Source of the DNA: Tretioscincus oriximinensis
Lineage: Eukaryota > Chordata > Lepidosauria > Squamata > Gymnophthalmidae
Direction: 5' to 3'
DNA: 64,000 nucleotides
Assembly (NCBI GenBank): GCA_022410635.1
Contig: JAJVDF010000342.1
Coordinates: forward strand, 154,174 to 218,173
In this document: positions 11,025 through 21,817 of the stretch, piece after piece
Layout of the letters: each line of letters begins with the position of its first letter
Position numbering within the stretch: the stretch's first letter is position 1
Made by a program: the position numbers and the translations under genes
The notes under the pieces: model-generated
The model's input: the letters and a program-made list of their open reading frames with translations, nothing else
Told to the model about the DNA's origin: nothing
Database searches by the model: none

Positions 11025-11700
11025 ATTTACACAAAAATAATCACACCTTACATACACCATAAAACCCCTTCCTCCTCCCTTACAGTCAGAAATGTATATA
11101 GTTCATAATCTTCTTTGCTTGAAGAATATCAGAATTGCTCCTCTTAATACTTCATTTGTAGCCAAAAACAGTCTGTAGGCAGTGAGTTTTTGCCATTTTT
11201 TGCTCCACAAAATCTTAATAGTGGACCCCTGTGCCTTCATCCTCTTCTCTCTCAAGCAGTCAAATCTCATCAATTCCGTTAAGTAATTTAACCAATTGCC
11301 CACTGTCCACTTTGATTTATCTTTCCATCCCTGCACTGTAACAATATGTCCCACCCATATAGCATATTTCACAAACCATCCTATATCCTTACTTAGATTT
11401 GTATCTGGAAGATGATTAACTAATAATAATTCCATAGACCTATTTAAATTTCGATTTGCTATTAGATTGGTTTCTCTTAATATCAGATTCCAAAAAGAAC
11501 TAACCTCCCTACAATCATACCACATATGCCTATACAAACCCCGCATCCCACACGCATGCCAACATAACGAGGAACACCCCCCACCATATAGGATTACATG
11601 TTCACATTCCCCTACATATTCAGGGTCAGATCCCATCCTGGTGTGATGGAGCAAAAATGGTAGCTTCCTTTTTTATGTAAAGGCAAATCATTTTTTGCTA
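11025..11700 (-). mobile_element. L1 LINE fragment, ORF2 C-terminus and 3' UTR
   Basis: The minus-strand frame 11103-11654 (183 codons) carries the Cys/His-rich segment of L1 ORF2 C-termini: CWHACGMRGLYRHMWYDCRE at residues 32-51. A Trp-rich tail with W-x-x-YAIW and WLNYLTELMRFDCL follows. In L1 this domain follows the reverse transcriptase and binds RNA. The frame is followed by a short 3' UTR and an A-rich tail (T-rich on the plus strand near 11008-11035). The copy is 5'-truncated, so no endonuclease or RT is present. The call rests on pattern resemblance to squamate L1 proteins. Confidence 0.75.
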
Positions 11701-12188
11701 AAGGCATTTCTCCCAGCATAAGAATTCTCTAATTAGAACATGCATCCAAATATGACATCTTTCTGCAAGTAGTGAAGCTTGAGCTGCGAGAGAGGCCCAT
11801 TGTAAGGTAAAAGATTAATCTGATTTTGTGCTTCAAATTATAGACTTCATGCAGGAGCACTTTTATACTGTGAATCATTAATCATTCTGACAAAAGGCAA
11901 CATCTCTTTATTAGATTTCCTGTTATGGACTTTAAACAGATGTCTAATTAGAAGCTACAAGTGAATTCAGAGTGAACCAGTGTTTTCCTAGATTGGCAGA
12001 GGGTATTATTTTACTTTGTTTGAATACCATTCAAATACCTGTGTATTTGAGAATTATTTTGGAAGTCAGGATGTTAGAGTTTTCAGGTAAGGAAGGGGAA
12101 CACTATGGTATTTCCTTGTCTGGGATAAAACAAGCTGTTTTCTTAGCCTTTCCAAATTGGACAGCTTCCTATCAACTATTGCTATGAT
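11701..12188. other. Unassigned sequence
   Basis: No recognisable gene or repeat. Confidence 0.5.
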
Positions 12189-12334
12189 TAAGAACATAAA
12201 AGAAGAGCCATACTGGATAAGGCCACATCTCATCCAGTCCAGCATTCTGTCTCACACAGAGGCCCACCAGATGCACCTGAGCAGTCCGAACAGAGAAAAG
12301 CAAAATATGCACCTGTTCATGACTCCCTGCAAAT
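12189..12334 (-). repeat. CR1 LINE 3' end, part 1 (split by a SINE)
   Basis: It begins with the inverted CR1 tail AAGAACATAAAAGAAGAGCC and continues through CTGGATAAGGCC and CCAGCATTCTGTCTCACACA to GACTCCCTGCAAAT. It is the same type as the CR1 copies at 22320-23188 and 36770-37440. The copy resumes at 12594 after the inserted SINE. Confidence 0.85.
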
Positions 12335-12593
12335 TTATTTATTTATTTATTTGTATTTATATCCCACCCTATACACAAAGGTATCAGGGCAGCCTACCAT
12401 AGGGTGGCGCACATAGCTTTTGCTGCTTTCTCCACAACAGACACCCTATGGAGTAGGTGGGGCTGAGAGAGTTCAAAGAACTGTGACTGGCCCAAGGTCA
12501 CCCAACTGGCTTCATGGAGGAGTGGGGAATCGAACAGGGAGACTACCAGATAAGAATCCCACACTCTAACCACTACACCTAACTGGCTCCTAA
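12335..12593 (-). mobile_element. tRNA-derived squamate SINE, complete, inserted in CR1
   Basis: Read on the minus strand it starts GGAGCCAGTTAGGTGTAGTG. It has a tRNA A-box-like TAGTGGTTAGAG and B-box-like GTTCGATTCCC, the internal RNA polymerase III promoter. The body contains GGGTGACCTTGGGCCAGTCA and CTCTCAGCCCCACCTAC. It ends CTGCCCTGATACC...TATAGGGTGGGATATAAA followed by (AAAT)n. The host CR1 duplicates CAAAT on each side (12330-12334 and 12594-12598), the target-site duplication. Length is 259 bp. The SINE encodes no protein and depends on LINE enzymes. Confidence 0.9.
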
Positions 12594-12682
12594 CAAATGG
12601 CATTTCAGGACCACTACCTGTTGCTCCATCCTGGAGGCAGCATCCAGACATTCATCCTCATACCCATTTATACCCTTGGTGT
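12594..12682 (-). repeat. CR1 LINE 3' end, part 2
   Basis: It continues the CR1 of 12189-12334: CAAATGGCATTTCAGGACCA, the TGTTGCTCCATCCTGGAGGC segment and TACCCTTGGTGT. It stops where the hAT-like element begins. Confidence 0.85.
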
Positions 12683-13082
12683 TAGGGTTGCCATATTTTG
12701 GCAGCCCAAAACCAGGACGGGGTGGGGTGGGGGTGCACACCTCTCTTCTGCCTGTCTCACCACAAGCGTCCATGTGGGTGCACATGTGTGTGCATAGCTG
12801 CTCCAATGCTGGAGGCAGGGTTTCGCGCCTGCTATCAGGCAAAGCGCACCAACTCACCTCCAGCTGAGGAAAAACGCCTGGGTTTGTGACAGGAGAACAG
12901 AGCTGTTCTCCTGTCACAAACCCAGGTGTTTTTGCTCTACTGGAGGCAAGTTGGCTTTGCCTGCCAGCAGGCACGAAACCCACCTCCAGCATTGGACCCC
13001 GGAAAGCGTTGCTCGGGCTGCAGCCGTCAGCTCTGACAGCTCCTCTGCCTTTAAAATCCTGCATTTTTACATTCCCTGATGC
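12683..13082. mobile_element. hAT-like non-autonomous transposon with a long internal palindrome
   Basis: The left end TAGGGTTGCCATATTTTGGC and the following CAGCCCAAAACCAGGACGGG match the element at 50371-50831. Inside, bases 12803-12900 and 12903-12995 are near-perfect inverted copies with a 2-base centre. The right end has lost the GGCAACC terminus. The sequence after about 13040 matches the other copy in inverted orientation (ATTTTTACATTCCCTGATGC), which points to internal rearrangement. The open frames over this region, up to 188 codons on the minus strand, are by-products of the palindrome. Confidence 0.75.
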
Positions 13083-13889
13083 AGCATTAAAGGTAACAAG
13101 GAAATACAGTACAAAATTCTCATCCATAAAGACATTTGTCTTCATTATGCTTATTGCATTAAAGTTGGACTGAATGCCTTGTCATTTATGAGATATGCCC
13201 AAATCATTATTATGCCTTTTTTCCCCTTTTCATTTCTGAAATAAAATGGTAATAGAGTAATAACTGGCATGTGATTGACTTCTGCTTTAAAGCTAAAGTA
13301 GGAGGAGTACTCAGCTTTATAATGCTTCCAAAAATAGAAATCACATTCTCCCCTGTTTTAAAAACTTTCTGGAATGGCTGTTTGTAGAATCAACCTTTTA
13401 ACTAATCTACTAAACTTTTTTTCACTTTCATTTTTTACATTCCAACCATAACAGAGGACATTGACATTAAGGGCTTGTCATTACCACAAGGAGTTTTTTA
13501 TAAAACAGATTTGGAGAATTTGCTTACTTCCTAATTTCCATTCTATGTAAATATTTAATGTTTTGTAAAGAATGCAGCCAGATATCAGTTTCCCCACTAT
13601 ATTTATATGAAATAAAGCATACATATTCTGGAACATCGATGCTTTATTCCAGAAAATTCAATGTCTGGATATAGCCCCTGTTCGTTTCTTTACTCAACCT
13701 GTGGGTAAATGCTTTTTGGAAGCAGGTCTGCTTTCTACAGGGCATTGAATAAGCGATGGACAATTTCTTACTGGAGCATCCTCTTCACATGTTGAAACAA
13801 TCTAATAGATGTCCCAGATTTCCCTTAGACTCACCAGTACACTTACTGGCTAGTTCTAATGATACAGTTACGCCTGCTGGATTGCTGCC
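13083..13889. other. Unassigned sequence
   Basis: No gene seen. Near 13600-13690 there are paired motifs such as ATTCTGGAACATCGATGCTT and TTATTCCAGAAAATTC that recall the MITE families elsewhere in the window, but no termini are clear. Confidence 0.5.
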
Positions 13890-14818
13890 TATACAATATC
13901 TCACAAACGTGAGTGCATCCTAAGTGAAAATGGGCAAATTGAAGCCAAAGTGCCAGTTTCCCTCCCTGATGTCATGTGACTCATTAGATGTCTCAGGTGT
14001 GAATGGGGAGCAGGTATTATAGCTCTCACACTCTCACATACTAGGTCAACATGCACCTCATTAATGGTACCCTAACCATGTCCTGTCGTGTGATGAGACC
14101 AAGATAAACTTATTTGGGTCAGATGGTGTCAAACATGACTGTGGGGGAAACTAGGTGAGGAGTACAAAGTGAAGTGTGTCTTTCCTGCAGTAAAGCATGG
14201 TGGTGGAAGTGTCATGATTTGGAACTGCATGAGTGTTGTTTGCTGTGGGGAGCCACAATTCATTGAGGGAATCTGAATGCCAGCATGTACTGAAGCACAA
14301 TCCCAAACACAGTGCCAAAATGACGATTGGATTGCTGAAGAAGCTGAGGGTAAGGATGCTGGACTGGCTAAGCATGTCTCTAGATCTAAACCATATTGAG
14401 CATCTGTAGGATGTCCTCAAACAGAAGTGGAAGAGCTCACATCTACCATCTACATGATGTCGTAATGCAGAAGTAGAAGAGGATTCCACTGGCAGCCTGT
14501 GCAGCTCTAGTGAAATCCATGCTCAAGGGAGCTAAGGCAGTGCTGGAAACTAATGGAGGGGCACACAAAATATTGATACTTTAGCCTCAACTTGCCCATT
14601 TTCACTTAGGGTGTACTTACTTTTCTTGCTAGTGGTTTAGACATTGATGACTGTGTGTTATTTTGAGGGCACACCAAATGTACACTCTTATACAAGCTGT
14701 ACACTGACTACTTTCCTTTATATACAACTGTCATATCTTCACTCTTCTCCCGTGCAATGATATAACAAAATATTGACATAAATGTGAAGGGTGTACTCAT
14801 TTTTGTGATACACTGTAG
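13890..14818 (+). pseudogene. Tc1-like transposon with decayed, internally deleted transposase
   Basis: The left end carries CACAAACGTGAGTGCATCCT then AAGTGAAAATGGGC. The right end is GGTGTACTCATTTTTGTGATACACTGTA, a recognisable Tc1-type terminal pair. Transposase remnants on the plus strand include VKHGGGSVMIWNCM (near 14190-14235), then DWLSMSLDLNHIEHL (near 14363-14407), which corresponds to the third catalytic region of the DDE/D transposase. The N-terminal DNA-binding domain is almost entirely deleted, and stops and frameshifts are numerous. Tc1 elements move by cut-and-paste into TA sites. A minus-strand frame of 112 codons here (14151-14489) is a shadow. Confidence 0.87.
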
Positions 14819-15897
14819 TTTTGAATGTAATGTTTATTTTATATAATATTTTGCAGCATCTTACAGACTACGTTGTTTTATTTTGAATGTTATTTATTAT
14901 ATGATTGTATTGTTTATTTACATTTATAATAATTGTAACCACCCTTTCAGTTGTATTGTTGCCTCAATTGTATGTATGTATGAATGAAAAATTGAATACA
15001 AGCCAATGTGGAATCACCTATTACTCTGATCTGGAAAGATTTTTATGTTCTCTCTGATAATTTTTGCTGGCAAAGCTTCACCATGCAAAGCAGAGATTCT
15101 GTTTTACATATACTAATGTGGATCTAAATCATTATCACACATATGTATTAGTATAACTGCAGTTGGCTTAATTGTATAACATCTTGTACATCCAGCTGCT
15201 GCTTTTTCATTACAGTTCTGAACATAATATTCTCAGATTTCTCCATCTGTTTGAAACTGCAGATTTGTAATAGTTGATACAAGCAGGAGGAAAAAATATT
15301 AATAGACTTTTGAGATTTTCTTAATTATGTCTCAGAGAAACTTGCAAGTACAACAGGGAGGACTAATTTATATATCCATGAACATGATCAAATGGTCAAA
15401 CAGTTGTGTGGTGGGGTTCATACAGTAACACTGAATCTATTTACAAAATGTAAAATAATTTAAAAAGACTTGGTGTTTCATTTTGGATTACACTCCTTCC
15501 AAAGATAATTTTAAAGGTAAGTGCAGAAAAGCTTTTGAACTTATTTTCACACTTTACTTTAAATGAAGTGACACTGTATAATATAGCTACATCCTTTCAG
15601 TATGTATATATTATACTGTATTTTCCAATATACAAAAGCAGTCAAAGCAAAACTTAGTGAATATAATTTCTGTTAGACAACTGATGTCTTATTCGTTCAT
15701 CTTTTTGTGTCTGTGTGTGAGGGGGGTTGAATTCTTTTTCGTGTAGATCCAAATTTGTTTTACAATAGAATAGTGGTAATTCAAGCCTTGGTCCTCCAAG
15801 TAAAATACGTTTGAAATAGCCTTGATATATTTCCCTTTTTGTACTTACAGAAGTCAATGATATGTACTTACTTTGACATGCATAAGCTCCTAGAAGA
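14819..15897. other. Unassigned AT-rich sequence
   Basis: No gene or clear repeat. 14930-14995 (ACCACCCTTTCAGTTG then TATG repeats) may be an old LINE tail, but this is weak. Confidence 0.45.
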
Positions 15898-16113
15898 TTC
15901 TTCATCATCATCTTCTTCTTCTTCATCTTCTTCTTCATCATCTTCTTCTTCTTCATCTTCTTCATTATCATCTTCTTCATTGTCTTCTTCATTGTCTTCT
16001 TCATCATCATCATCTTCTTCATCATCTTCTTCAACATCATCTTCTTCATCTTCTTCATTATCTTCTTCTTCATCTTCATCATCTTCTACTTCATCATCTT
16101 CATCATCATCCTA
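15898..16113. repeat. Trinucleotide array (TCT/TCA)n
   Basis: About 216 bases of TCT and TCA units with rare interruptions (ACA, TTG, CTA). One strand is almost purely pyrimidine apart from the A positions. The serine-rich and Lys/Met-rich reading frames across it come only from the repeat. Confidence 0.95.
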
Positions 16114-16223
16114 TATGCAATTACTTTTCACAGATGGGCCTTAGTTCTCCAGGTACAGCTTTGAGAGAACAGCTGAAACTCTGGAGAATCATTGCCTTTT
16201 GATCCAAAATTAATGAAACTTTT

Positions 16224-16386
16224 GCCCTTTCTGCACTGGCCCTTATTCCAAACTATATTAATTAAGGACCTACCATTCACATCCTAGTGTAGACTATAGC
16301 AGTTTTCAGAGTGAGCTGCTCTAGTTTGTACCAGCATGAGCCTGTTCAGGGATGGAATCTGGAATAAGATCCAGTACAGAAAGGGC
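16224..16386. mobile_element. MITE with terminal repeats GCCCTTTCTGCACTGG
   Basis: 163 bp. The left end is GCCCTTTCTGCACTGGCCCT then TATTCC. The right end reversed is GCCCTTTCTGTACTGGATCT then TATTCC. The ends form a roughly 26-bp inverted repeat with three differences. No coding capacity. Related copies are at 8271, 27180, 42271 and 47957. I could not see an unambiguous target-site duplication. Confidence 0.8.
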
Positions 16387-17753
16387 CTTTTCTCTTGTAT
16401 CTTTCCAAAATACTATTTGGTTCACTTCATACAAAAATAAATGATTCACAGAGATCAGAGGGGAGGATTTTACTGGGCTGTTGCCCCGTTCCTGTCACTA
16501 TACTGGCTTCTCTTCATGTGAACTGCCAAGGCCAACAATGGTGATCAGATGGACTGTTGGTTTTATGCAGTGTGAAGGGGCTCAAAGTTCCTCTGAGGCG
16601 GAACCGGGCTAGTTTACCTGTAGAAGGATGTTGCTAAGCTATTAGAAAACACAGGAAGTAATGTTTTTGTACACTGAAAGCTTACTTTCTTAATTACATT
16701 TTTTAAAAAGATCTTAGAAACAATTTAGCATGCCTATATAACTATCCTACTGCCTACACGCATTCATTAGATGTTCGTAGCAAGGGGGTTTGTTAATTGT
16801 TTTCCATAATTATTCCAGCTTTATATTTCTTTTCAATTAAAAACCAACAAAAGCCACCTTTACAATGTCCCATGTCAACCTAATAACATTTTCTTTACAC
16901 ATTTTTAATAACAAGGCAGAACTGTAATAAAGATCATGGTATTCGGATTAGGATTTGTGACGATTGCAAATTATAACGATAGTAGTAATTTAAATGTAAT
17001 TGACTTCTGTAATTGCATAGAATAATTTATGGTTGTGGTAATTGTTAAGAGAGTATGATGCACTGGGTCTTTGAGTTCATTCAATATTTATCTACATAGA
17101 TCACATTATTGTGAAACTTCATGTGGGCAAGCAACAGGAGGGAAATACAATTATTCCAGGAGGTGAAACATACTAGTGTTGCTCTAGAAAATGGCTTCCT
17201 TCCAATAATTTATATGAATATCCATAGGCCACTTCTTTACTACCCATTACCCATTCATGGTTGTTAATCTCAAAGCATCTTTAAAGTTTGGTTCCCCTGA
17301 AGAAAATGTGGAAATACAGTGATGCTTAGTAGTGAAACAACTGTTCAAACTTTTGCCTGGATGTGTCTAAGGAGAGGAGAGATACAAGAAGGATATTCTC
17401 AAGGGACTTTAGATAAGCTGGGGATTGTCCACAATAAATAATTGGATCGTTGGGGCATCTGTGCAGTGGGAACAGGTGCCAAAGATGCCAGCAGTCATTC
17501 AAATGATGTTTACTTAGTAAACAGAAGATCTCCAAATTCAGATTTTCTGGTCAGTGATACCCTCCAGAAGCCCTAAAAATAGTCCCAGAAATGAACTATC
17601 TTTCAAAATCCACCTGTCAAACACATGTTGCTCTTGGGAGAACAGCTAAAGTATTTTTCTATCTGAACAGTGGCAGCCTAAAATAGGTTAGTGATACATT
17701 AATTTTGTCTATATATGTGTGCTACAACTGCATGTAGAAACAATTTCCATGGT
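16387..17753. other. Unassigned sequence
   Basis: No gene or dispersed repeat recognised; open frames are under 70 codons. Confidence 0.5.
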
Positions 17754-18058
17754 AAGAACATAAGAGGAACCCTGCTGAATCAGGTTACAACCCATCTAGT
17801 TCAGCATTCTGTCTCACACAGTGACCCATCAATAGCATCTGGGCAGCAGAAGGCAAAACCCTCACCTGTTCTTGACTCGGTGCAAATGGCATTTTAGAAT
17901 CCTTCTGCCTGTTGCTCCATCCCAGAAGTAGTATCAAGAGATCTATCCTAGTAGCTGTTATACCCTTGCTTGATGTCCATTAACTTATCTAATCCTGTCT
18001 TAAAGCTATCCAGGCTGTTAGCTACCACCACCTCTGCTGGAACTAAATGATGTGGTAG
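17754..18058 (-). repeat. CR1 LINE 3' end fragment
   Basis: It begins with the inverted tail AAGAACATAAGAGGAACCCT. It contains CCATCTAGTTCAGCATTCTG, TGTTGCTCCATCCCAGAAGT, TACCCTTGCTTGATGTCC and the CACCACCTCTGCTGGAA segment just after the CR1 ORF2 stop. It is 5'-truncated at about 300 bp. Confidence 0.85.
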
Positions 18059-19794
18059 ACTTACCTTTGGACCCATTTTCACATTGCCTCCAACAGCTGC
18101 TTTGAGATGCTCGTTTAGTTTTGTTCCTTTTCCAAACAGATCTACTAGAGAGCGTTTTTTGAAGCAAACATGTAACATTCATATCCACCAAAACTAGTTT
18201 TCAGATGAGGCAGAGGCAGCATCTGATGACAAGACATGCATTTCTGTGTTACTATTCACTAACTTCCCTGCTATTCAAATGCAGGCACACTGCTGCGTTT
18301 GAGCTAGAGGCAAGTGGATGAATGACAATACAGAGATTTCTCAGCAAGATTGTTCACATCTGCACGGAATCAGACTTCATCCCTCTTCTAAGGTGGTTCA
18401 GGCTACTTTATGTCGATGAGCTTGCAGTTGCTAATATTTATCAAGCAAATCTACTTTTACTGGAGTGAATCAAGCCAAGTAAGGATATCAATGGCTTAGC
18501 AAGAAAAAAAGTTGACTTTACGTGCATGTGAATGATTTCAGCCCCACTCCAAACGGCGAGTAAAATCTGCAATTTAAAAGTGATTGTGGATTTCACTCAT
18601 TTATACCATCCTGTAAAATCCACATGGAGCTGGCGAGAGGAAGCAGCATGTCATCCAGATGCAATTCTGCAATCCTGAGGGATGGCATTTTCTCATCGTA
18701 TTTTAATTTTGTGACGGCATGGGATACACCAAGCTTTACAATGGAAGAAAAAATCAGCAATCTGTTTTTTTCCTGGGTGGATAAAAGAAGCTCCATTGCC
18801 ACACCCTTAGTCTATGAAATCTCAGATGAGGGAAAATGTATTTTGGTTTTTGATTGTAGATTTGGCAGTACTAACCAAGCAAGGATTAGACACAGCAGCT
18901 ATTTGTACAGCTCTAATCTACAACTTAAGACCACTGTTGATTAGAGCATACAGAGTCAAAACTCTTAAGTCAAAACCTCATCTTTTCATCATCCAGTTTG
19001 CAGCTGCAGTTGCCATTACTGTTATGGATAACAATAACTATGGTCTTTGTTGACTTTATAATAATTATCCTTGGGATGGTTGAGGGAGAAGAAATGGGAA
19101 TAAAGTCAAGAGGGATATATAGTTGCATATTAAGTATAGGTGTAGCTATACTTAAAATTTTATACTTGCAAGAACAATTTTATTCACTTAGAAAAAAACA
19201 GGATGCTTTTTCTGGAAAATTATGTATCTGCTGTTCCAAATGGATAGCATGCCTGTAATAGAGTAACCCATGCGTATTGTAACAGTCTTTGATTGGAAGT
19301 AGATTCATACACAAAAGGACATTTTGGAATCCATTCTTATGTTTTATTTATACTTGACAAACACTAGTACTAGTACCTGGAGATGCTCAGTGCATCTTGC
19401 CTGTTCCTACCTTTACCTCTTCTTGGTTTCTATCTCCAATTTGAAAATAAATGGTATCCTGCAAAATGCAGGTGCCACAGTCTGGAAATTACCAAAGAGA
19501 AACCTTGTATTTGATATGTGTATTGACAGTTTTCCTTGTTCTCTTTCCTTTTAGTGTCTTTATTTAAATATATAGCCTTTTTATTTCCATACTTTCCTTA
19601 ACAAATTAAAAGATGCTTACTGCTAAGGTAAAGCTAGATAAGGTACTACAAAGGAGATATAATGTTGCTGACAAAAGTCCACATAGTTAAAATGATCATT
19701 TTCCTAATAATAATAAACAACTGTAGAGGTGGATCATAAAGGATACATAATGGATGATTTTGAACTGTGGTGCTGGAAAATATATTTATGAACT
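18059..19794. other. Unassigned, unusually repeat-free sequence
   Basis: No repeat was recognised from about 18180 to 19790. Overlapping plus-strand frames at 18624-18944 (106 codons), 18814-19053 and 18998-19258 have no domain signature and differ in frame, so I do not call a gene. Confidence 0.4.
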
Positions 19795-20085
19795 CCTTGG
19801 TATGAAGTCAGTTGAGACCTAAAGAAATCAACTCTGACTGCTCATTAGGAGGACAAATACTGAAGGTAAAGTTCAAATAATGAGACAGAACTCACTGGAA
19901 AAGATTCTGAGGCTGGGAAAGATTGAAGGCAAAAGGAAAAGGGGACAAACAAGAATGGGATGGCTAGACAATGTCATGGAAGCAACAGTCATGAATTTTG
20001 GGGCAGACTTCCGGAGGCAGTAGAAGGCAGAAGAGAAGTCTGAAGTTCTGTGGTCTATAGGGTTATAAAGAGACATAACTGAACA
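19795..20085 (+). repeat. RTE-BovB LINE 3' end fragment
   Basis: The plus strand decodes to the C-terminal tail typical of BovB ORF: LGKIEGKRKRGQTRMGWLDN (about 19916-19975). It is followed by GTGGTCTATAGGGTTATAAA then GAGACATAACTGAACAAC, the usual BovB end (the family consensus has a GTCACAAAGAGTCGG-like stretch). The copy is 5'-truncated and carries stops. Confidence 0.87.
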
Positions 20086-21114
20086 ACATTTTGTTTAATA
20101 ATTGCATGTACATTACCTTGAACCCACCATGGAAAAGCAATTTATAAAAAACAAACAAACAAAAAGTTCAAGCAGAGGCTAAGGGCAGGGGTGAAGATTT
20201 TGAGGCAGTAGCAACACCTATTTCATCTTGGTTTGTTAACATAGTTAAGATAAAATATTCTCTTCACAGTTAGGATCAAATTGTATAATTCAAAATGCCA
20301 TTAGGACTTCCAGTATACTTCCCATCTCACTAGGTTCTTCACATAAACTAATTAGCTCAAATGTCATTGTTCTCATTCTCCCACCCCATACCAACAGCTC
20401 ATTAAAAGTTGTTCTTTGCTGATTATGTTGAAAGATATTTATTATAAGGCATAATACAGATGGAAATACTAGTTTCATATATAAGTAAGAACAATTATCA
20501 TAAATTCTACAGAGAGATATAATCTAATTGCAACATTTTTCATTTCAAAGGGCTATTGTCCTAGAAAAGGAAAGGAAAAAAGTTTCTGAATCTGCTTAAG
20601 CAAAAAGAACTGGCTGAATTACCTGCTCATAAATCACATATGAGTAAAATCGATTTTGACTTCAGCTTGTCCATGCAGATAACTGAGGAAGTTATGGAGG
20701 GCAGGGAAGGGTTTCTGTTCATCAGGAAGAATGTTGAAACCTTCCTGGCTGAGGTGATCGATGTAACTCTTATGGAAATCAGGATGCTAGGTCAACTCAG
20801 ATTTATGTTTGGCCCTTGACTAAATGAAAAATTAAATAGTCTTGAAATTTACTGCCAGATCTCTACTTTTTTGGTAAAGGACATGGAACAGGGTCATCAT
20901 TTAAAGAATGGCTAGCCAGGTTTCAAGGTATAAGAAACATTTTGGTCTGGTATGGAAATGACTCTTTAAATAATACAGAGAGTAGTCTTCAGAAACATTA
21001 AAAAATCATCATGCAAGACCAAAGACAGTCAGGTCAAGACATCAGGGTACTAATGATGTCATCAACCCAAAAAAATAAAATAAAGATAATTCAGAAAATC
21101 CTACACTACCATTC
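20086..21114. other. Unassigned sequence
   Basis: 20105-20165 (ACCTTGAACCCACCATGGAA then an AAAC run) resembles a LINE tail. The rest is not recognised and has no open frame of note. Confidence 0.45.
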
Positions 21115-21180
21115 ATTTGTCAGCATTCAGACATCTAGACTGTGTGGGGACACAGTCTAGATGTCTGAATGCTGACAAAT
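21115..21180. repeat. Perfect 31-bp inverted repeat (hairpin)
   Basis: Bases 21115-21145 are the exact reverse complement of 21150-21180, with a GGGG spacer. All 31 positions match by eye. The arm begins ATTTGTCAGCATTCAGACAT. It is not part of any terminal-repeat family recognised elsewhere in the window. Confidence 0.95.
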
Positions 21181-21633
21181 CAATGGTGTCAAACCTGTAT
21201 GAAATTTAAGTGGCTTCACTGTGTTTCCATTAAATCCAAACTCCAACAGTTTTGACACTTACGGTAAGTGGACAGGTGGGTTTGGGGTTTGTTTGTTTGT
21301 TTGGATTATCCCCAAAGAACTGGAGTAAAAGTAGATTTTCTTCATTGGAATTTTTTTCTGCTCTCCTTACAGTTTGGGGTCTGTTTACTTGGTGCTGTTT
21401 GTGTAGGCAGGGAAAATGCAAATTCTTCCCTGCACAATGCAGGGTGCTTTTGTGAACTTCGGAATTTGTCATTACATGTTTGCCTTATGCTACACAACAT
21501 CTCTCCCTTTTCCCAGTAAGTAGAATGATTGTGCTGAGAGTCTAAACCAGTCCTGCTACTTTCAAGACTGAGCCAGTAATCAGGGTGCTATCATAGCTTT
21601 CATTTTCAGAGTGAACAGAAAGTTTGTTTTTAA
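21181..21633. other. Unassigned sequence
   Basis: No repeat or gene recognised. Short overlapping frames at 21230-21519 have no domain. The target duplication of the next element lies at its right edge (21626-21633). Confidence 0.45.
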
Positions 21634-21809
21634 TAGGCTGACCAGATGACCCATTTTGGGGGGGGTTTGAAAACCCCATTTTGGGGTGCCTCCCAGTTTT
21701 TGCTGAGGAAACATTTTTTCAAAAAAAAAAATTTCCTCAGAAAAAACCAGGAGGCACCCCAAAACTGGGTTTTCAAATCCTCCCCAAAAGGGGTGATCTG
21801 GTCAGCCAA
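21634..21809. mobile_element. Palindromic hAT-like MITE with 8-bp target duplication
   Basis: A 176-bp foldback element. The left end is TAGGCTGACCAGATGACCC and the reversed right end is TTGGCTGACCAGATCACCC. The arms pair along almost the whole length around an A/T-rich centre near 21715-21735. GTTTTTAA occurs on both sides (21626-21633 and 21810-21817), an 8-bp duplication as made by hAT transposases. It has no coding capacity; the frames in it mirror each other. Confidence 0.92.
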
Positions 21810-21817
21810 GTTTTTAA

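Noticed and set aside
12530..12593. tRNA-like sequence on the minus strand
   Set aside because: SINE head; the same reasoning applies, and flanking target duplications confirm an insertion.
12579..13145. 188-codon minus-strand frame and plus-strand frames of 63 to 95 codons
   Set aside because: They arise from the large palindrome of the hAT derivative and run across its border into unrelated sequence.
14151..14489. 112-codon minus-strand frame
   Set aside because: It is antisense to the Tc1 transposase remnant, which explains the sequence better.
15654..16144. Lys/Met-rich (142 codons) and Ser-rich (101 codons) open frames
   Set aside because: They are produced by the TCT/TCA microsatellite and have no other support.
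18593..18944. Overlapping frames on both strands as a candidate gene
   Set aside because: No domain, no splice context and frames that change; kept only as a conservation question.
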